A DNA stretch of 64,000 bases, from positions 1 to 64,000 of the forward strand of contig NZ_JABCPZ010000034.1 in NCBI RefSeq assembly GCF_013283785.1, given 5' to 3'. The notes beneath the pieces are model-generated. The model was given only the letters and a program-made list of their open reading frames with translations. It had not been told where the DNA came from and did no database searches. Source of the DNA: Nonomuraea antri. GTDB taxonomy: Bacteria > Actinomycetota > Actinomycetes > Streptosporangiales > Streptosporangiaceae. Every line of letters starts with the position of its first letter. Within the stretch, counting starts at the first letter, position 1. This document shows positions 1-8,227 of this stretch, in pieces. Both the position numbers and the translations under genes were made by a program.

Positions 1-1
1 A

Positions 2-1207
2 TTCACCCCCAGCCCCACCCTGACCTGCGTCCGCACAGACGTCCCGATGACCACACCCCCACCCATGACCCAAGCCGCAGGTTGGCGTATGGCCGTGGCA
101 TTCACCGACGGCAACCCCACCGACCTCGCCACCACGCACGACGGACAGGTCTGGGTCGTCGGCAAACGCCAGACCAAATGCGCCACGCCCAACCCCGGCA
201 GCACGATCAGCGACAGCATCATCAGCGGCGGCCACAACACCACCAGCGGTGCCGACAACACCATCAGCGATGCCGACAACACCATCAGCGATGCCGACAA
301 CACCATCAGCGGCGCGGTCTGGCACTACAACGGCCGCGAATGGCGCTCACTCCCCGCGCCCGACTGCGCCACCGAACTGACCCGCGTCCTCACGACGACC
401 GCGGGCGCCGTGTGGGTGCTCGGCGAAGGAAGCAAGACCGGCTGCTCAGCCCGCTGGAACGGCACCACCTGGACCGACGAGAGCACCCTGACCAGCGACA
501 CGGTCCTGGCGGCGTTCGGCACCGACGGGCTCTGGCTCAGGAAGGGAACCGCCCTCGTCCGCCGTTCCGGCCGCTCCACCCGCAAGTACGAACTCGGCAT
601 GACCCCGCAGACGGTCAGCGTCCTGGGCCCGAACAAGGCCTGGGCAGTCGGTTTCCGCCGCCCGGCCGACAAGGAGGCGGAACAGTACACGGCCGCGGAG
701 AACGTCCCGCACTTCGCCCGCTGGAACGGCCGAGTCTGGGACCCCATCCCGTCCCCCGAACTCGACCTCCCCAAGGACGCCCGCCGCTCCTGGCTGTTCC
801 TCACGGACCAGTTCGCGTCCGCCCCCGACGACGTCTGGGCCGTGGGCCGGGTCGGCTCCAAGATCCCGCCCCCGGCCTGCACCCCCATGGAGGACGAAAC
901 CTGCGTCCAGGCCCGCCTGCTGATCCTGCACTGGAACGGCACCACCTGGTCCCAACACCTCGGCAAACCGGTGGCCTGGGACATCAGCGGCCGAATCGCC
1001 CCGGACGGAACCGGCGGTTTCTGGCTCCCGGAAGCGGACGGCAACAAACTCGCCCACCTGTCGCACGGACGCCTGACCCCGGTCCACCTCCCCGGCGACT
1101 TCACCCGCCTCACCGCCATCGCCACCCAACCCGGCACCACCCACACCTGGCTACTGGGCTGGTCCGGCGCCGCCCCACCCAACTGGATCCTCTGGTCCAC
1201 CAAATGA
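2..1207 (+). CDS. Beta-propeller-like protein, probably 5'-truncated by the window edge
   Basis: The frame is open back to the first bases of the window, and no ribosome binding site precedes the first ATG at 47, so this is probably the 3' part of a longer gene. From position 47 it encodes 386 residues. Recurring segments such as HYNGREW, ARWNGTTW, ARWNGRVW and LHWNGTTW alternate with VWVVG/VWVLG/VWAVG blades, the look of a beta-propeller of the extracellular or lipoprotein type common in actinomycetes. Residues ~56-88 are a low-complexity insert built on ADNTISD units. There is no catalytic motif. Function is unknown; a secreted or cell-surface sensor or binding protein is inference. The stop lies just before a transposase relic. 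Confidence 0.6.
   Translation, partial: FTPSPTLTCVRTDVPMTTPPPMTQAAGWRMAVAFTDGNPTDLATTHDGQVWVVGKRQTKCATPNPGSTISDSIISGGHNTTSGADNTISDADNTISDADNTISGAVWHYNGREWRSLPAPDCATELTRVLTTTAGAVWVLGEGSKTGCSARWNGTTWTDESTLTSDTVLAAFGTDGLWLRKGTALVRRSGRSTRKYELGMTPQTVSVLGPNKAWAVGFRRPADKEAEQYTAAENVPHFARWNGRVWDPIPSPELDLPKDARRSWLFLTDQFASAPDDVWAVGRVGSKIPPPACTPMEDETCVQARLLILHWNGTTWSQHLGKPVAWDISGRIAPDGTGGFWLPEADGNKLAHLSHGRLTPVHLPGDFTRLTAIATQPGTTHTWLLGWSGAAPPNWILWSTK
251..313 (+). repeat. Three 21-bp in-frame tandem repeats
   Basis: Three consecutive 21-bp units begin at 251, 272 and 293, each starting GCCGACAACACCATCAGC. Each encodes ADNTIS plus D or G. A more diverged HNTTSG unit precedes them. They look like a recent slippage expansion in a linker between two propeller blades and may vary in copy number. 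Confidence 0.85.
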
Positions 1208-1237
1208 AAGCCACACCGTCCCTCCCGACCATCGAGC

Positions 1238-1611
1238 TGTAGGCCAGACGGGAGAGCCGGTAGCGGGTCAGCACGCGGTGCACGGTCGAGGGGCGCAGGT
1301 AGGCGATGCACGCCGGCCCCACCGGCGGGCCAGTCGCACCTCGATGATGCACCGCTCGGTGCGGGTGGGTGTGCGGCGCGGACGGTGGTGCGGACGTGAG
1401 GAGCGATCAGCCATGCCGGCTGCTCCGTGCCGGCGGTAGCGGTCTGCCAGCGCCGGGCGGTGGTGACGGCGACCTGGAAGCGTTCGGCGGCGCGGCACAG
1501 CGGCAGCCGTCCTCGACGATGCAGCGGGCCAGGCGCAGACGCCCGATTTCGGTCAGCGGGGCGTTGCGGTGGGGCATGAAGCCTTCTGGTTCAGGTGCAG
1601 ATGTCACAATC
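1238..1611 (-). pseudogene. IS481-family transposase N-terminal relic, frameshifted
   Basis: Read on the minus strand, the classic IS481 transposase start MPHRNAPLTEIGRLRLARC begins at 1577. The text then moves through other frames: ALADRYRRHGAAGMADRSSRPH, then TRTERCIIEVRLARRWG, then PSTVHRVLTRYRLSRLAY. Only about 110 N-terminal residues (the helix-turn-helix part) remain and the DDE catalytic domain is missing. At least two frameshifts make it non-functional. The TGTGACATCTGCACC-type sequence just upstream (to ~1611) may be the residual inverted-repeat end. Family assignment rests on my memory of IS481 N-termini. Confidence 0.75.
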
Positions 1612-2210
1612 CACACCGAACCGAAGGCCCTCACCTTTTCACAAGATCATCCGAGTCGTGTCGTCCCGTACCTAACCTCTGTGGTCAGTACGGCCAGAGC
1701 CTGGCACGCCACCGTTCAGCTCATTCAGCGGGCAAGGCGCAGCAGGCGTGACTCGCCTTCGGCCACCATGACCAGGTCGGCACCCGCGAGCGTCGGCCAG
1801 GTACGGCTGGGTCTCCTCCCTGCGAGGAGGGACCAGCAGACCAGCCAGGGGAGGAAGGAGCCAGCCGGTCAACGGCCCGTCGCCTTCGATCCCGAAGCGC
1901 TACCCCCGCACCACCGGCAGGCGTGGTCTCTCGGCCGATTTCGACCCGTCTCCGGAAAGCTACGAGACCGAGCTCCACCTCCGGGGCCGGTCACGTGGTC
2001 AAGACTCCTCATCTCAACCACGTGACCCCACTCCAGACAGCTCCTCATGGTCACGAGGCCTCCGAATCACGGGTTCTTCTTGGCTGGCGAACCCCTTTCA
2101 TCAGAGACCTCCCCCGCGACCCGCCCACAACACACCCTGGCTACTCACGCCCCAAGATCAGGCTGTCGGCACGCCGTGGGCGTCATTGCCACGATTAATG
2201 ACGAGTCGGG
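1612..2210. other. Region without a recognisable gene
   Basis: About 600 bp between the IS481 relic and the next gene. Open frames on both strands give arginine/proline-rich text without domain character, so I call none. The only structure noted is the inverted repeat at 1989-2027. Confidence 0.5.
1989..2027. repeat. Perfect 11-bp inverted repeat (GGTCACGTGGT/ACCACGTGACC)
   Basis: Arms at 1989-1999 and 2017-2027 are perfectly complementary around a 17-nt loop. No T-tract follows. It could be an operator, a terminator-like hairpin or a decayed mobile-element end. Confidence 0.6.
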
Positions 2211-2486
2211 CTAGTTGAATGTTTCAGGCGGAAAGATCCTGAACCGATTATGCAGGTCGGTGCGCAGTTCGGAGAGATGGTCGTGCATGTGCTGACGAAG
2301 CCCGCTGAGTTCGTCGAGGAGCACGGCGAGGTCCTGAACCACCTCGTCGCGCGTACTGGTGAGCTCGATCAATGCCTCAGCGATTCTGGCCACTGTTGAG
2401 AGGGTGAGCGCCTGGATGGTCTGGACTCTTGCCTCCAGTACCCGAAGTCGCGTCACCAACTCGAGGATCTGTGCCTCAGCGTTCAC
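2211..2486 (-). CDS. Small coiled-coil protein of unknown function
   Basis: The likely start is a GTG at 2486, with AGGA 4 nt upstream; the frame further upstream is rich in Cys/Pro and does not look coding. The 91 residues have strong leucine/valine heptads (ILELVTRLRVLEARVQTIQA, LAVLLDELSGLRQHMHDHL) and should form one long helix or coiled coil. No catalytic motif or signal peptide is visible. It has no close neighbour on its strand. Function is unknown; a helical accessory or phage-like protein is possible. Confidence 0.5.
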   Translation of the reverse strand: MNAEAQILELVTRLRVLEARVQTIQALTLSTVARIAEALIELTSTRDEVVQDLAVLLDELSGLRQHMHDHLSELRTDLHNRFRIFPPETFN

Positions 2487-3043
2487 GCATTCCTGCCTTT
2501 GTACAGCTAGGAAGGGAATCCCCGCGCCGCTGGGAGGGGCTCGGGGCTGACGATGAGCACAATGGCAGATGCTGCAGATCGTCGCTGGACGCGGCCGATC
2601 GCCAGGTGTGCTTTCTTCCCCCGGCACCCGGTGTGTTTCTCCCGTGGGAGGTACTTGGAACGCTCCGACCTCCACGAGAAAGCCGCCGTTGCGGAGAAAA
2701 GGCTGCAGACCAGGCAGGCTCAGGGGACAACATGACAGGGGTAGATCGAAGGGCAAGCACAGCCACCGCACCCGGTATCTCCTCAGCGTCCGAAAAGCCC
2801 AATGGCCTCCCAGCGTGATGCTGAGGATGTCTCGACCTCACCCCGGCATTACCGACATCGGGGTGTCGTAGGACAGCCACGCACTCCCGGCCGCGTCGGC
2901 CCGTCAACGCCGAGCCTTCCGCGCTCCACCGTACGGCTGCTCGGTGGGGCAAACCGATATGAGCCGCGGCCCGACTGACATACCGCGCCTCGACGCGATG
3001 ATTCACCAGCGAGACCCCGGGAACGCCGTCTACGCTCGCGCCC
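2487..3043. other. Intergenic region, nothing recognised
   Basis: About 560 bp between the coiled-coil gene and the lipoprotein gene. The open frames on both strands lack domain character and change identity every few dozen codons. The promoter of the lipoprotein gene must lie here but no clear -35/-10 pair stands out. Confidence 0.4.
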
Positions 3044-4021
3044 ATGCGAAAAGTGAGTATGGCGCTGACCGCGCTGCTGGTCCTGACCGGATGCGGGCAG
3101 AACGCCGGCGAAGATGGCCTGATGGACGCGATGGCCGCCGTGTCCGGAGAGGGACCCGCCGCCGCGTATTTCGAATACGGCGAACCGGCTTGGTGGCGTG
3201 AGCTGGGCGTCAAGGCGGGTGCCGGCGAGGCTCGCCGTTGGTTACCCGCGGCCGTCTCCGGCCTGGGCGACCTCGCCCCGGCCGCGGCGGCCCTGCCCGA
3301 GGCCACGGGGATGACCCCCGAGGCCGGTACGCGGGCGATCTCGATCGGCGTGCCTCCCCGGCAGGCGTTCCGGTTCGACGGTGACGTCGATTCGGACGCC
3401 GTCCGCGAGAAGCTGGCCGCCCGCGGCGCCAAGCCTCGCGAAATGGGCGGCCACGAAGGGCTCTCGTTCTTCCCCGGCGACGAGATCGACCTGTCCCGCG
3501 CGCTCGTTCCCGGCGTGACCAACCAGCTCAACCAGGTGGTGGTCACCGATTCCCTGGTGGCGGCGGCCTCGACCCCCGAACTGCTCACGGACGTCCTGGG
3601 CGGGGAGACGGCGCTGGCCGATAAGCCGGCGTACGCGGCCGTGGCCGCCTGCCTCGGCGACGTCGCCGCCGCCACGATCATGGCCCCGTCCCCTGCCGGT
3701 GGCACCGTCACGCTGTACGGAGTGGGGCTGCGTCGTCCAGCCGATCTGAACGACCGGCCCGTCAACGTCATCTGCGTGCTGCCGGCGACATCCGCCGCCG
3801 CCGACGTCGAACGCGCCCTGACGACCCGCCTCGTCCCGACGGGAAGCATGAGCAACGGCGGGACGTACGGAAAGCACGCCCAGGAGATCGCGCACGATCG
3901 GGTCAGCTCGGACGATCACACGGTGCTGCGGGCCGTCCTGACCCTGAACAGCACCACGAACGTGATGTTCGCCAACCAGATGCTGGTCCGGGGCGATCTC
4001 CAGACCTTGGCCACCTCATGA
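3044..4021 (+). CDS. Putative lipoprotein of unknown function
   Basis: The 325-residue protein begins MRKVSMALTALLVLTGC: a short basic n-region, a hydrophobic core and a lipobox LTGC with Cys17, so it should be exported and lipid-anchored. The mature part is Ala/Gly/Asp-rich and mixed alpha/beta, with no enzyme motif I recognise. Text such as FRFDGDVDSDAVREKL resembles actinomycete substrate-binding-like or anti-sigma-associated lipoproteins, but that is only an impression. It stands alone, with intergenic DNA on both sides. Confidence 0.7.
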   Translation: MRKVSMALTALLVLTGCGQNAGEDGLMDAMAAVSGEGPAAAYFEYGEPAWWRELGVKAGAGEARRWLPAAVSGLGDLAPAAAALPEATGMTPEAGTRAISIGVPPRQAFRFDGDVDSDAVREKLAARGAKPREMGGHEGLSFFPGDEIDLSRALVPGVTNQLNQVVVTDSLVAAASTPELLTDVLGGETALADKPAYAAVAACLGDVAAATIMAPSPAGGTVTLYGVGLRRPADLNDRPVNVICVLPATSAAADVERALTTRLVPTGSMSNGGTYGKHAQEIAHDRVSSDDHTVLRAVLTLNSTTNVMFANQMLVRGDLQTLATS

Positions 4022-4492
4022 GGCAAGAGGCGACGAGCCCCGGCGCACGCGCGTCAAGCTGACACGAAGATGACCAGAAGGGCGGCGCACTGTCACCGGC
4101 AGGCCGGCGGCACACCGGGGGCGTAAAGCAGGCGAACCGGCGCGGCACGGTAGACAGCGACCGATGGATGGCTGAGAGCCGGGCACGTGATCGACGATCG
4201 ATGGGCGCCGCCCGCCATTCTGCCCGCCGTCGACCGCGTGATTCTCACGTCGCGTGATTCGCGCCTGCGCCGAGTGGTGAGGCGTCGCCTTCCTGGTAAT
4301 CGCCCCAGGCGCGAGAAATCTTTCCCCCGCTTTGAACGACTCCGAACAGGCGAGCTCAAGCACTCATGCGTGCGCTTTCCACCGAGAGTGACCTGGTGCT
4401 TATAAAGCCTGGATCTCCGCCGGACGCGTAGCTACTCTTCAACAGAGTGTGGTGATCGGTTGCGAAGCGTCACTGGAGGAGCTGGAGGTCCA
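4022..4492. other. Intergenic region upstream of the nurA-herA operon
   Basis: About 470 bp with no convincing open frame. It should contain the promoter for the NurA-HerA pair. The Shine-Dalgarno-like GGAGGAGCTGGAGG lies just before the chosen GTG start. Confidence 0.4.
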
Positions 4493-5617
4493 GTGGAACA
4501 GCGTGACGCGCAAAGCCTCGCCGACATCCTGTCGGTTGCGCCATGGATGGAGCTCGAAGAATATGTCGACCACCTGCGGGAGCGGGTGGACACGGCCGTT
4601 CTGGCCTCCCACGAGCGGCGGGAGCAGCTCCGCGCCGAGATATTGGCGGAGAATCCAGATCTGAGCGCCCAGATACGTCGTCCGCCGCTTGAGAAGACGC
4701 AATGGGCCAAGCATCTGCTACGCACCGGAGTCGTCGCCGCCTCCGATGGGACGCTTGCCGCCGTACCCCTCCTCAGCGGCACGAAGATCCAGGTCGGCGT
4801 GGTGATCGTCACCAACACCGGCGAATCCGTCGGCCTCGTGACAAGGGTCTTCGAGCACGAGCTGACCACCACCGGCGACACGGCCAGAGAGTTCTTCGAC
4901 AATCTCCGCAAGGTGCACGGCACCTCGAACCTGGCCAGCCGTGCCCTCATGCTCTTCGGCGAACGCAAACTCCTGCTCGCGCAAGAGGCCGACTGGCGGA
5001 TGATCCACGGCGAGCTGATTCCCTTCGAACTTCGTACCGGCGTGGGACATCCGGGCGGGAATCTGCCGCCCGTCTTCGATCTCGTCCGCCACTACATCAA
5101 GGACCAGCGGTTCATCGCGGTCAGTGAAAGCCCCGAAGACCTGGACGTGCTCAACGCCGGCATAGTCCTGGAACCGGGGGAGTTCATCGAGCTGCGCACG
5201 CTGGCCGACGACCTCACCGGCTTTTTGGACGGCGACGAGAGGTCGGGAGGGACCAAGGCCCTTTTCAACCGGATGGATCAGGCGAATTTCCGCTCCTTCA
5301 TCGCGGAGGTCGGGCCGGAGGTGACCATTCTGCTGATCAAGGCCGGGCATCGTCCGTTTCTCCTGGAGTGTCACCGGGAGCGGGTCGAGGAGGCGGCGGC
5401 GCTCTTTCTCGCCGACGCGCTCTGGACGCGAGGCCTGCCCGACACCGGCGCACCCGCGACCGCGCGCGGCTTTCCCTTCCACATCGACCTCGCCGACAAC
5501 GTGGCCCGCACGATGTTCAAGGGCGGGGAATTCCGGACGTTCATCGAAACGCGCTTGATGGAACTCGGAGTGGAGCACGGACTCACCGATCTGGACCCGC
5601 GGAGGACACGAGGATGA
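4493..5617 (+). CDS. nurA: NurA-domain nuclease, partner of the HerA ATPase
   Basis: I chose the GTG at 4493 because GGAGGTCCA sits directly upstream; a TTG at 4460 is a less likely alternative. The 374-residue product has the NurA layout: a helical N-terminus, an acidic motif SDGT at residues 84-87 followed by a beta strand, a central ALMLFGERKLLL segment, a WRMIHGELIPFEL strand corresponding to the second NurA acidic motif, and a C-terminal region ending LADNVARTMFKGGEF. NurA proteins are 5'-3' exonucleases and single-strand endonucleases that work inside the HerA hexamer in DNA-end resection. Its stop overlaps the start of herA (ATGA), indicating translational coupling. NurA identity is by motif and context; the sequence is divergent. 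Confidence 0.7.
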   Translation: MEQRDAQSLADILSVAPWMELEEYVDHLRERVDTAVLASHERREQLRAEILAENPDLSAQIRRPPLEKTQWAKHLLRTGVVAASDGTLAAVPLLSGTKIQVGVVIVTNTGESVGLVTRVFEHELTTTGDTAREFFDNLRKVHGTSNLASRALMLFGERKLLLAQEADWRMIHGELIPFELRTGVGHPGGNLPPVFDLVRHYIKDQRFIAVSESPEDLDVLNAGIVLEPGEFIELRTLADDLTGFLDGDERSGGTKALFNRMDQANFRSFIAEVGPEVTILLIKAGHRPFLLECHRERVEEAAALFLADALWTRGLPDTGAPATARGFPFHIDLADNVARTMFKGGEFRTFIETRLMELGVEHGLTDLDPRRTRG

Positions 5618-7410
5618 GCTCGGACACCGAGATCGAAGCCGAGGTCGAAGAATCGCTGGAAGGGCCGGAAGACCAGCACGACGCGCCTGCCCCCGCGGAA
5701 CAGGAGATTCCTGCCGAAGACGTGGAGGCCGCCGAAGCCAGCCTCGCCCGATCGCTGATCACCCTCGGTTTCGTCGCCTTCGACGGGCCGGGAACGGACA
5801 ACACCAGCAGTGGCGTCATGGTCTCGGAACAACTGCGCCGCCATTTCCGCCGCGACGCATACGTGGGCGTTGACGACACCGAACAAGGCATCGTCTTCCT
5901 GGGACGCGTCGTCGAAGGCCCCTTCCACAGCCCACACGAGATCAGCCCCGATTCGGCCATCAGCCGTACCACACTGCTCCATCCGGAACGCACCCAGTTC
6001 CGGCCCACCTACTACGCCGCCGGCACGATCGAGATCCTCGGTGAGGTCACGCCTACGGAGAACGTTCTCCCCACCTCGACCCGCCCCCGCCCGTACTCCC
6101 AGGTGTTCATCTATCCCAGCGACCGGCTGCGCCGGATGCTCGGCATCGAAGGCGACATGCAGTTGGGCTCGCTGCTCGGCTACGACGATGTGAGAGTCGA
6201 GGCGAATTCGGCGAACAAGGGTTTCCTGCCGCGTAACGCCGGCATATTCGGCACCGTCGGATCGGGCAAGTCCAACACCACCCAGGTGCTGATGGAGGAA
6301 GCCATTCGCGCCGGCTGGGCGGTCGTCGCCATCGACGTCGAGGGCGAATACGTACGGATGGACGAGGGAAACGACGAGCCCCACCTCGCCCGCCTGCTGG
6401 AGGAACGTTTCGACGAGCGGCGTCCGCGCGGCATCCCGGACTTCCGGGTGTACGTGCCGAACGCCGGCATGACGGACGCACCCGATCCGCTGCCTTTCAA
6501 GGTGCCGATCGCCGACGTGCCCGAGGAAATAGTCGCCGACGTTCTCGAATTCACCGAACCCCAGGTGAGAATGTGGGGTGCCATCACAGGCCAGGCCCGG
6601 CGCAACGCGGAGAGGACCTCCCGGCCGGGCAAGATGGGCGCCCTCGCCGCCCCCGCACCGCCTTCTCCCGCTCGCCCCTACGATCTCAGCGACCTGATCG
6701 ACGGCTTGCAGGAGGACCCGACCACGGGCGGCATGCCCCTGCTCTCGCCCGGGCTCCTTTCGATGGAGAAGGCCACCGCGTCGACGCTGCGGAACAAGCT
6801 GTACAAGCTCGGCAGATCCGAGATGCTCGACTGGCGGCCCACCAGGAATACGCCGTACCTGGACGTGGACGAGCTTCTCGTGGAGCGGCGCCTGAGCGTC
6901 TTCGACGTGAGTGAGACCAACGACAGCGCCCGCAACATCGCCATCTCCTTCCTGCTGCAGGCCCTGTTCGACCGGGTGATCGCGGTGGCTCGCGGCGAAC
7001 CCATCGGCAAGGACGGCCGGCCGCGGCCGCCGGTGCTGGTCGTGATCGAGGAGGTGCACACGTTCGTCTCACGGGCCAGCGCCGGCAGGATGCGAGCGGT
7101 ACTGGACCAGTTGCAGGTCATCAGCCGTCGCGGCCGCAAGCGCTGGATGGGTCTGGTGCTGGTGTCGCAGCAGCCCGGACATGTGCCGGAGGAGTTGTTC
7201 GAGCTGGCGAACACGCGATTCATCCATCAGCTCAAGTCGGCCGGAAACCTGGCTCCGGTGCGTGCCACCACGGGCGGCGTGCACGAGGCGCTGTGGTCGA
7301 CGGTTCCCGCGCTGGGGCAGGGACAATGCCTGCTGACGGGCTCGGTGTTCCGCAACCCGGTCTTCGTGCAGATGCGCCCGGCGCGTTCCCGTCGCATGCA
7401 CACGGCGTGA
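5614..7410 (+). CDS. herA: HerA-type hexameric ATPase / DNA translocase
   Basis: Starts at the ATG overlapping the nurA stop. The 598-residue protein opens with an acidic low-complexity stretch (residues ~1-50), then a HAS-barrel-like beta domain. The RecA-like core follows: Walker A GTVGSGKS near residues 213-220, a GWAVVAIDVEGEY strand, Walker B VLVVIEEVH near 474-481, an LVSQQPG sensor segment and a C-terminal arginine-rich tail. HerA translocates DNA for NurA and, in many bacteria, for other effector nucleases in antiphage operons. No Mre11 or Rad50 gene lies nearby. A hairpin right after the stop may end transcription. Confidence 0.88.
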   Translation: MSSDTEIEAEVEESLEGPEDQHDAPAPAEQEIPAEDVEAAEASLARSLITLGFVAFDGPGTDNTSSGVMVSEQLRRHFRRDAYVGVDDTEQGIVFLGRVVEGPFHSPHEISPDSAISRTTLLHPERTQFRPTYYAAGTIEILGEVTPTENVLPTSTRPRPYSQVFIYPSDRLRRMLGIEGDMQLGSLLGYDDVRVEANSANKGFLPRNAGIFGTVGSGKSNTTQVLMEEAIRAGWAVVAIDVEGEYVRMDEGNDEPHLARLLEERFDERRPRGIPDFRVYVPNAGMTDAPDPLPFKVPIADVPEEIVADVLEFTEPQVRMWGAITGQARRNAERTSRPGKMGALAAPAPPSPARPYDLSDLIDGLQEDPTTGGMPLLSPGLLSMEKATASTLRNKLYKLGRSEMLDWRPTRNTPYLDVDELLVERRLSVFDVSETNDSARNIAISFLLQALFDRVIAVARGEPIGKDGRPRPPVLVVIEEVHTFVSRASAGRMRAVLDQLQVISRRGRKRWMGLVLVSQQPGHVPEELFELANTRFIHQLKSAGNLAPVRATTGGVHEALWSTVPALGQGQCLLTGSVFRNPVFVQMRPARSRRMHTA

Positions 7411-7431
7411 CCAATCCGGGGGCGCCGCAGG

Positions 7432-7454
7432 CGGCATGCGCTTCGAGCATGCCG
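7432..7454 (+). terminator. Hairpin after herA
   Basis: An 8-bp stem (CGGCATGC paired with GCATGCCG) with a 7-nt loop begins about 20 nt after the herA stop. No U-tract follows, as is common in actinomycete terminators. Confidence 0.45.
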
Positions 7455-7641
7455 GCAGATTGATGGCATACGGGCATAGGACGGCTGCTTGAGCGGCGGC
7501 GTGACGTGGGCTCATCATCGGTCCGATAGACCACGTTGTTGAGCGCATGACCACGGGTGCGAATCTCGGCGTTGCTGACCCTGCTCCAGTACAGGCTCAG
7601 TCATCCGGGAGGCCCGCGATCAGGAGCGCCGGCCTGAGGTT

Positions 7642-7726
7642 CTACTGCGTCTTCCGGCCGATCTTCTCACGGATCCCTTCCATGACCTGCTCCGCCTCGG
7701 CTTCGCTGATTTCAACGAGATCTCGG
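7642..7726 (-). pseudogene. Duplicated C-terminal remnant of the putative immunity gene
   Basis: On the minus strand this encodes DLVEISEAEAEQVMEGIREK and then IGRKTQ before a stop. It closely parallels the C-terminus of the small gene at 7974-8225 (LVELSEAEAERVMERFRTMF). The upstream part of the frame does not match, so only the last ~25-30 codons of a paralogue remain. The region between 7727 and 7973 has no other gene I can support. Confidence 0.55.
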
Positions 7727-7973
7727 CCGGGGGGGAGAGAGAAAGGTCGAGAAAGTGTCTCCCCTGATGGCGGCGAAGTGCGAGGAGCTGTTTCCGCCGG
7801 ACCCTCCGGAGTTCCGCACACGCAATCAGGGCTGCCACAGACTCTACGGCGGCTGAGGCATTGAAGGCATCAGGAACCCATGACCCTCCGTTCCTAGCCA
7901 TCCTGGCTTGCAATCTCAGGGAATGTTTGGAGGGGCCACAAGATTGGGTGGAAAGGACTGGCCTCTTGCCGAC

Positions 7974-8225
7974 CTAGCCGAACATCGTCCGAAACCGCTC
8001 CATGACCCGCTCTGCCTCTGCTTCGCTGAGTTCGACAAGCCTTTCTGTCGACTCGCCACGCCTCCAGCTATCGATGATGTCACTTTCACGCCATTGGAGA
8101 TCTCTCCGAAAGGTTTCGTCGATGATGCCGCCATCCGACAGGATGCGTCGCCGTGCCAGGCCGCTCGGAGAATCGCGAGTGTCGTCGGTGAACAAGAGGC
8201 CGTAGTACGTGACCTGCTCTTCCAT
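7974..8225 (-). CDS. Small putative immunity protein of the RelA/SpoT-like toxin
   Basis: Start chosen at the ATG at 8225 (MEEQVTYYGLLFTDDTRD), just after the toxin stop; a TTG two codons upstream is also possible. The 83-residue acidic protein has no signal peptide. It follows the toxin gene with almost no gap, the usual place for a cognate immunity gene, and its tail is duplicated further downstream. I recognise the YYGLLFTDDTR...SEAEAERVMER pattern from small proteins coded beside actinomycete ESX-type toxins, but a family name would be a guess. Immunity function is inferred from position. Confidence 0.6.
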   Translation of the reverse strand: MEEQVTYYGLLFTDDTRDSPSGLARRRILSDGGIIDETFRRDLQWRESDIIDSWRRGESTERLVELSEAEAERVMERFRTMFG

Positions 8226-8227
8226 GG

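Noticed and set aside
1369-2025. Plus-strand frame of 218 codons over the IS481 relic
   Set aside because: Its first part is antisense to the transposase relic and the remainder has no domain character.
5371-7059. 562-codon open frame antisense to nurA-herA
   Set aside because: GC-rich antisense shadow; the plus strand has clear NurA and HerA motifs and coupled starts.
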